64,000 bases of DNA, from positions 18,745,989 to 18,809,988 of the forward strand of contig NC_092572.1 in assembly GCF_037975245.1 (NCBI RefSeq). The letters run 5' to 3'. Origin of the DNA: Apostichopus japonicus. Lineage: Eukaryota; Echinodermata; Holothuroidea; Aspidochirotida; Stichopodidae. The notes under the pieces were generated by a model. The model searched no databases. It was not told the origin of the DNA and saw only the letters and a program-made list of their open reading frames with translations. Shown in pieces: positions 40,001 to 49,000 of this stretch. Each line of letters opens with the position of its first letter. Positions within the stretch are counted from its first letter, which is position 1. The position numbers and the translations under genes are program-made.

Positions 40001-43000
40001 ACACAAAGAGATCTAGAAGTTTGAAAGTCATGAGAAGGTGTGCACTCATTTGTGAATCTGTGATATTATCAGAGTGAAACTAGGATCTGATCCTGTTTTA
40101 CTTTCTCTTTGTTCTCTCTTCTGATATGTTGAAGCTACTGACCCGTAGCATGTTCCTCCCGTTGAAACGCTGCAAGCAACTTCATCATTAGATCGTGTCA
40201 CAAGGTTTAATATTTTAGTTTTCAGCATGAACTTGCAAAAAGTTCTGTTATAATGATAAACAGACATTTAATGAAAGGAATAAAAAAAAAATTATGAAAC
40301 GCTGCAACGAACTTCATCATTAGATAGTGTCACAATGTTTCATATTTTAGTTTTCAGCATGAACTTGCAAAAAGTTCTGTTATATAATGATAAATAGACA
40401 TTTAATGAAAGGAATAAAAAATAATTACTGTATGAAATGCTGCAACCAACTTCATCATTAGATCGTGTCACAAGGTTCAATATTTTAGTTTTCAGCATGA
40501 ACTTGCAAAAAGTTCTGCTATATAATGATAAGTAAACATTTTATGAAAGGAAAAAAATAAAAAATTATGAAACGCTGCAACCAACTTCATCATTAGATCG
40601 TATCACGAGGTTTAATATTTTAGTTTTCAGCATGAATTGCAAAAAGTTCTGTTGTATAATGATACAAATAAACATTTTATGAAAGGAAAAACAAAATTAT
40701 GAAACGCTGCAACCAACTTCATCATTAGATCGTGTCATGAGGTTTAATATTTTAGATTCAGCATGAACTTGCAAAATGTTTTGTAATATAATGATAAATA
40801 AACATTTTATGAAAGGGAAAAAAGTTGTACATGTGACTGGACGATGCAATATATCTGGGTTTGGGACCATGGTCGGGTTTTTGTGTCTCCTGTAACGTTA
40901 TGGCCTCCTGTACTGTAGGATACAGTTAGGTATCAAGAATGGGAAGAAGAAATGGGTTCAGCAAAAAGTGGCAACACTACCGTAGAGCTGGTAAAGACAA
41001 CCGTAGAGCTTGTTAAGTACATGGACAAGGAAACCAGCTTTGCTCAGTTAACCTGATCACCGAGAGTAGGTTTGTGAACACAAAAGATTTTCATGTAATT
41101 ACAGGTAACAGTTGAATTCCTCCAAATAGGCACGAAAACTTTCAAAGAAATTTGGAAGGAAATGATTCCCCCCTCCCCCCCTTCCATTGTTTGGCCATTT
41201 TTAGCATATCTAGCAGGTTTTGTATCCCTTACTATACAGTATAGTAGTGACCCTTAAACAATTTTGGTCAAAAGGTCACTAGGTCAATAACAATAATCCG
41301 GTTTCGCAAGGTAAAATGCTACATGCAAAATCGTCAAATTGCTACACAAGTGCAAATATACGTACTGTATCATCTAGCAATTTGTGTAAACCTAACTACA
41401 GACACCATGTAGTAACTTATAGGTGAGACAAGCTCATAGCTTTTCTTCAAAATTGTTACACAAACTTTGAACTCTGGAATTATTCCCTGCAATATAAATA
41501 CGTCAGTTCTATAATATGTGTCATAACAGAAAAATCACAGAGCCAGCAAAAACTGGAAAATACGTGGCTGTATTCTGCTGTAAGTTGATGAGGTGTTCGC
41601 AGGTTTCTAAGCAATCCTAGACAATAGAGAATCGCCAATGCAATTCTTCACTTGTGTTAAGAGTCGACGGAGCATTCATTCGATAGTCTGTACAGTACTG
41701 TCGTATATGTATACTGTACACACTACGTATGGTTATTATATAATATGCAAAGTAATGAGGCGCACTGTGATGAAAAATATTTTTATAGATCTTTATGAAA
41801 GCAGATTTGCAAACTTGCATTTTTTCTCTTTCTTTCTTTCGGGTCTCATCATTTCCGAAGGCAAGTTTAGATTGTGAAAATAGAATGTACACCGGCGTAT
41901 TGAGATTGAACGATGTGAGGGTAGTTTCAAATAAATGCAGAATAAAAGTAAATGTATTTCTATTAATGAATGACGTGTGCGGTACATGTACACTCACTAG
42001 ATTAGTATTCAGTAATCAGTATAAGTATATATGTATGTATACAGTAATCAGTAATTAGTATACATGTGTATGTTTACAGAAATCAAGAAAAATCAGTTTC
42101 ATGTAAAGAATTGTTTTAATAATCATGTTCAAAGAGATTTGACTATTTGAATAAATTTTACAATAGGATTCGATCTGGAATGTAAGCATTGCCGAAACTG
42201 GGCCAACTTTAAATTTTTACTATGTGATATTCATTCATAACATTATAAAGTACTGTACTGCCCATAAAGTTGAACATGAGATAATGGAGATGGAATTATT
42301 TTCCATCTCGCCTCCTCCCACCCACTCCTCTTCCATGATTAAAGGTGTGATGCCACATATAAGCTCACCTGACAATTTATAATTACAAGGAGAGCAAAAA
42401 GTGATGGCAAATAAATCTATAGCTTATATCTGAGTGCAGCAAAAATCATGTGTCAATTTAGGTAACTACATGAATGTTAGAGCGCCTGACGTTTCGATCC
42501 TAGCAGGATCTTCTTCAGAGGCTTACTATTTAACGAAAACAGACTACTGTAAGAACGCATGAAGAGATGTGGATGCACAGAGAGTTAAGTTAACCAGGAC
42601 AAATGCTTGCAAGAGAACCATTTAAAAGCAACCTCTTCACTATTGATCATTGGACCAGCTGGGATGCCCCTAAAATTGTCATAATCAGTGCCCTCCCCGC
42701 CCCCCCCGGCCCAATCCACCTCACTAAATTTTACCATAAGTATCGTTGGTGCATACAGTGTGCCCTGCAACTTAACGAAATTATGTCAAGCAAAGATCCT
42801 AAAGCCAAAAATTAGAAACACTCATAAAATAATTAGATACGACCTGATCAGATCTGACTGAGTGAAGCAAATTAACGATGGATCAAAAAGGAAGTACTTA
42901 GCAACTACGTTAGGGAATCAAATGAGAGAAGTACTCGTTACCGGTAACTATGTATCAAAGACTCTTAGGAAGTGTCTTTGGGCCTTTGAGAGCAGGTAGG

Positions 43001-46000
43001 AATTATTAATCAATGTTCAGAGTTTATATTTAGTCAAATTAATCATTACAGCATGCCATTAACATGGTCTCACACTGCTTAAGCAGGTACTGTAATAAGA
43101 ATAAAAAGTTAAAAGTACCATATACGTACCTACAAACAAGCCTTGCTCAATATAGTCTCTCCAAGCCCCCCCCTTCCCCCCTATCCTTTCTCTCCTTCAT
43201 ACCTTTTAGATACAGTGTACACAATACATTAAAAATTTGAAATTGCCACTTTGCAGTCCAATGATTCAGATATTATCCTACGGTCGTTTTTTTTATTTTC
43301 AATTTAACAGATAATCTTATCTGTATGTCTAGGATGAAAGGGAAAGCTACTTAACCTAGTCAAATTTCACTTGTTAATTTTCAAAGCTAATTGCCTTATT
43401 GTTTCATCAAACGAGAATGTTGTTTGAGCTGAAAAAAGATGACCATTGTTTCCTATAACAGGAAACTAAATTTCACACTGCTTTCTTACTTACACGGCAC
43501 TTTTGGTTTCTTCTTGTGCTTAATTTATTTCTTGTATGTTTTTGTATTTCTAAATATATTTTGAAAGGGAAATTTTATCCGTTAAAATCTGTTATAATCT
43601 TGACCTACTTTTTCATCACCATCCACACTTTTTGGCGATTGTTCTTATTATTGTTTTTTGGGGGGGTGGGGGATTAAGGGGTGGGGGGAGTTTCAACCTG
43701 AAGAGTTAATTACACTGTGAACATGTCGACATCAGTCCTGACAACCCCCCAAATATTTATCACTCTTTCTTAAAATTTCAACAAGTAATTTTAAATTAAA
43801 CTTCAAAAGCTTATAAATACCTAGATTTCAAATCCGCAACTAACTCCATCATCCTCTTTAGTTCAGATGCAGCATTAGTCAACACTTACGGTTCTACCAA
43901 CCTGAATGCATTGTTCAAAGGTAACCAGTTCATTAGATAGGCAAGGTAGAAAAATTTAAGTGCTACATTTTTGTCAAAATTTTGGACATGTTGCTTCACT
44001 ATACTGTAAATGTTGAAATGAAATTTGACTAAAACTAATAATTTACTTTAATATGGGATTTTACTATGGACCAGCATTAAAAGTTTATAAATTTCAAATC
44101 AAAAAGTTGACATACTGTAGGAAGAGGTGATAGCACCTTGCCGTAGTGTAGCCTATATACTGTATGTATCGTGTGTACATAACGTTAAAAGCACTCTATC
44201 AAGATAAGCATGTACAGTACACCCTCCTTTTACTACTTCCTTTTGAGCAGTATACAGTGACAGAGATCTTTAAGTCTATGAGCTGTAAAATGCACAGTAC
44301 CTATTACGGTTGGGCGATAATTCGAAAATTATTATTATCGCAATAATTTTTTTTCAAGACGATATTTTTTGAGGATTGAACAAATGACGATAATTTCTTG
44401 TGAAAAAAATTTGAAATAAATGTGGAAAAAAATTCTCCGTTTTATGTGTAAATGTTATCCTAGCATTCCATGGTTAAGAAAGTTGAAAAGAAATAAAGTT
44501 TATCAACTTCATTAACTGACTTTTGAACTTCGTAAAAAAACCCGTCCTTTACAACATTGACTGTATAGAGAACAAACCTCTGAAAATCAGTAGAGAAATT
44601 ACCAATTGTGTACCAAAAGTAAGTTGGTACACCTTTCTAATTTTACGAAAGATCGAGCAAAATACTTTCAAAAAATTCACGCGAAACTTGCATATCGTGC
44701 TAAATGCTACAAATGTCATGCAAACAAGGCTCTGGTACACCCATTTATGAATAAACCAGAAGACCACATCTGGTGTTAAGCAGGGGGAAAAGAAAGTATT
44801 TTCTAGAATTTCCAAAAAAAAGGAAAAATTAATATCCTACCATAGTTAAGTGTATAGTAAATAGCCTCACCACTTCGTAGGTTACGGATCTCACGTAACA
44901 ACAAAAACACAACTAATTGTATTTTGCGAAGTTGACGTTTTCTACAAGGACATGGAAACAATATTTAGCATTAAGTTAATCATGCCAAGTGGCCTAAAAC
45001 ATGGGATTACAAGGTTTACTTTCATAAAGATGGCCATACTGCAGCTATTGGGGCCTTGATATCGTGCTTTGTCTGTATGTACGTACAGTATAGCTAGACT
45101 CTGCCTCGTGTTTCATGGGGAACAGATTGTTTTGTTCATGCGGAGGAGTCGGTTGGCTTGAGGTGTGTTTTGCTTACCGTAATGTTATGGGGATATTTAC
45201 CTACTTTCCTTGAACGTCTTAGATAATATTTCGCATAACATTACCGATCCTTTACTGACTGACCTAATTAATTCTAGAGTGTAGCCAATATAGTTTACTC
45301 CATGTAAAGTTCTTTGGAACCGTGCCAAAAATGTTAACAAACAGGTGTTAGACAGGGGGCTTGTTTGGCAAGGTACCTGGGAAAATTCGAAGCACATGTA
45401 CAGTAGCCTACCGTGATATTTAAGTAGGGTAAACACTACAGTTGTAAACTGATTGTTAGGCAGTCTAACGTAGTTTGTTTCATAATATCGAGAGTTTTGT
45501 AAGTTAAACTTTATAAAGATTGTAAGACAGATTAAATCTCTTTTCATTTTATCACAAAACTCTAACTTGTCATTTTAAAACTTTCATCAGTTTCGTGACA
45601 ATTTAAATTCAAAAAGTTAGTCAGTATTTTGAATCCTCAATTGCGAATTTTTTATCGGCAGACACGCAAAAATACAAAACTTTTTCGGGGCCTTCGCCCC
45701 CTGGACCCCCACAAGGGGTTCACCCTTGACCTCACCCGGCTCTAAGTCGGGCCCCTGGACCCCACGCCATTATGCTCGGTGTGTTTGCTGCGCGAAAACA
45801 CCGGTGGGAAATCGACAGTTGCTATTAGTGTATTCGCGAACACACTAAAAACAACCAGAAAAAATTATCGTAATTATCGAAATATCGCGATAATTTTTGA
45901 ACTATTTATTGTGACATTACAAAGCAAATATCGCCCAACCCTAACTACCTATGCAGACTTGCCTGCAGTATGCTAAAAGCCTACTGCAAAAACAACATGC

Positions 46001-49000
46001 TACTGTAACAATGATAACAACTGTACAGTACAAATTATGTGTGCAGGCTTGGGGCGATTACATCTGAATGTAATCGATTACCATTACTTGAGAATGTATG
46101 ATTACGATTACGATTATGATTACAGCCTAAAGTTGAAGTAATCGATTACGATTACATTGTAATGTAATCGTGATTACAATCACGATTACATTGTGGTTAC
46201 TTGCACAATCCTCTGCATATCTGTTTAATATAACTCTCTGCCGGGAAATAGGGCAATGAAATAGGGCAAAGGAAGGGCATTTACAGTATATACGGACAAA
46301 ATTGTGGAAGTATATCTACAATTCCTACCAGGCAATACACATTTAAATGCCTTAACACGTTTAAGATGTGTAACCCATAAGTCCAGTGAAAAATACAATT
46401 TAAATAAGGGGTTAATCAACGGTCTAGCGTGCGTTACTCACAGGATTAATGCACGATCGGGGGATAATGCAAGCAATGCACGAGGGCGGAGCGTAGCGGA
46501 GCGTAGTGGAGCCCGAGTGCATCCAGCGATAGCATTAACACCAGGAGTGCATTAATCATGTGAGCAACGCACGCTAGACTGTTGATTAACCCCGTTCATT
46601 CATACACTACCATTTGTGTGGGGGAAAATCATAAAACAAAACATTTTTGGTTACATATAACCAAAGATTTATTAAAGTGATGCCCCGTAATTTTACCGTG
46701 CGTTACTCACAGGATTAACAACGGTCAGCTGACCTGAATGGACCAATAGGATTTAGGAATCTTTACTAAGTATGAATGAACAGACAATTAAACAGACAAC
46801 CAGTTGTGTATGCAAAAGGATTGTGAATGCTGAGAGGCAGCATTGAACAGAATAATTCAGGTGATAAAAAATCCTTGAATATGGCGATCAAATCCCCAGT
46901 ACTTCTTAGTATAAGTTTATTGTGCTAGAGAATTCTAGAAGCAGGAACACTTCTTTGGTCACACTAAAAGCCAATAGTAAGAATTAGTTTTAATCTTTTC
47001 TACTAATTTTGCCCTTCTCATTCAAATTTCACTGTAATCATAAATGTAATACGATTACGATTACTTTGCCCTTGTAATCGATTATGATTACGATTACTTT
47101 GTAATTTTCACAAAAGTAATCGATTACGATTACGATTACTTCAAAAAATGTAATCGATTACGATTACTGATTACGATTACCCCAAGCCTGTATGTGTGTA
47201 TAGATATATGATGAAACTGAACTAGAAAATTATCTCAAACTGACTAAATTAATCGCTCGTACAGGTTACAGCAAGGAAGTGTCAGCTGTTTCCTGTTCAA
47301 ATCCAAAAGTTGTTGATTATGAAATGTATCTTGACTGTTCAAATATTCTGTACATTGAGACCAAAAGGAAACTAAAAGGACTGCAAAAATGAAACAAGAT
47401 AAAAAAAGTGATTTAGTTACTCCAGTACAGCATATTGATTAACATGGAAATGTTATTAAATGCCACTATATGGAAGCTGAGGATATGAGCTGGTGATATT
47501 TGCACAGAAGAGGTTTTATCAATGTTGCTGGCAATAAATCCCCATAATATTTATATACTCCTCAATCTGGTTTGATATTTAGAAATAAGATTAAAGCTGC
47601 TTGGGAATATTCATTTCTCCAGGTAATGCCTTGATAAATATATGCCAAATAATCATATACAAAATGGTAAATATTAGTAGCAGTAAGTAGTATACACGTA
47701 CAGTTAATTGGCTGAAGTCCAACTAACAAGAATCTTTTGTTCAAAATCTTTTGTTCAGTTCACAATAAATTGACTGGTGGAAGCTTTTGTTTTAAGGAAC
47801 AAGTCCGATTCATTTAATACATGGATAACAAATCTTGCAAAAAGTGTCCTAGAAAATTTCATGCATTGAATGGGACTTGGTCCTAGAAAACAAAAACTTC
47901 CACAAGGAAGGTACTGTACCAAGTAAAATGAAATGAAATGAATGAAATTCATCCATGGATGGATCACAGAGCAAAATGCTATGCATGACCAAAGAATTTT
48001 CACAGACAATTGATGGGGACTATCAACCAATCAAATCACAGGTATTTTGGAAAAGCATCAGTGTCTATTTTTAGCATGAAAATCTCCGTAATGGGGTGTT
48101 GTTAACCCTGTACCTTGCCGTTGATATATTTATTTCAAACAAATACAATGATCTGTAGGAGTAGGAGAACTTTTGGTTCTTGTAAGAAGAAGTTGTGGTT
48201 TTGTTTTAAAGAAATAATGATAGATGTTCATTCAAAAATGTGTTGTGTTATGTTTTCCATTGACCTAGTTATGAGTGTGTACACTTGGGGTTTGTTTCTA
48301 AAAAAAAAATGTTTGCGTCCGTCGGATGCAAGCAATTTGAAGAGTTTGCGTCCCTGGCCAAAACATTGCGTCCTGGACGCAGAATCCTGCGTTCGTAACA
48401 ATGCTTATGATATATATATTTAGATATTCAGTTGCTCACTTCCTGCTTCAAAAGTGTTCAGTACATAGAAGTAGAGCTTGTACATAATATAGTATATACC
48501 TATACGGTAACTCACAGCATGTTGTTACTTGAGTCTCATTCCTGTCTGATGATCGCCGCACAGGCGTGAAACTCGAGTAACAATATGCTGTAAGTCACTG
48601 TATATCTGACCTACATTACATATTTATAGCATATATCTATATATATATCTATATATATCTATATATAAGTGTATAAATATATATATGTGTGTACATACAT
48701 ACATGCATACATATTAAGTATATATATGTAAAGTTGCATTATGACAGCCCAAACTTTGAACCTTGAACCTTCAAACGTTGAAGCACTTACCTGTTTTCAA
48801 AATTTTTCTTCCAAAAGCTTGCAGCATCTGCTTTTGTAATACGAAACGTTTCGCCAGCAAAGAGACCACCTGGAAATATGACTTTCAGCTCTGCCAAGTT
48901 ATGACTAAAAATCAAGGACAGACGATTCAGTTCTCTTCGGCATGTCGCATTCTCATCATACATTTTGTCTTTGCTGTGCTTGAACAAGTCTACAGTTTGT

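Larger units (their letters stand above)
24317..48790 (-). other. 24.5-kb first coding intron of CBL
   Basis: No conserved CBL exon is missing here, since exon 1 and exon 2 join in phase to restore an Arg before TIVTWKAF. The intron is mostly AT-rich, single-copy-looking DNA interrupted by mobile elements and minisatellites listed separately. Outside those I see no further gene. Stretches 34530-38400, 41000-42480 and 42530-44300 hold only unclassified AT-rich sequence, short microsatellites and many short palindromic TACTGTA/TACAGTA motifs. Confidence 0.85.

Noticed and set aside
48297-48400. Repeated TTGCGTCC words as a regulatory cluster
   Set aside because: Only three or four occurrences, no symmetry or known factor; insufficient to call.
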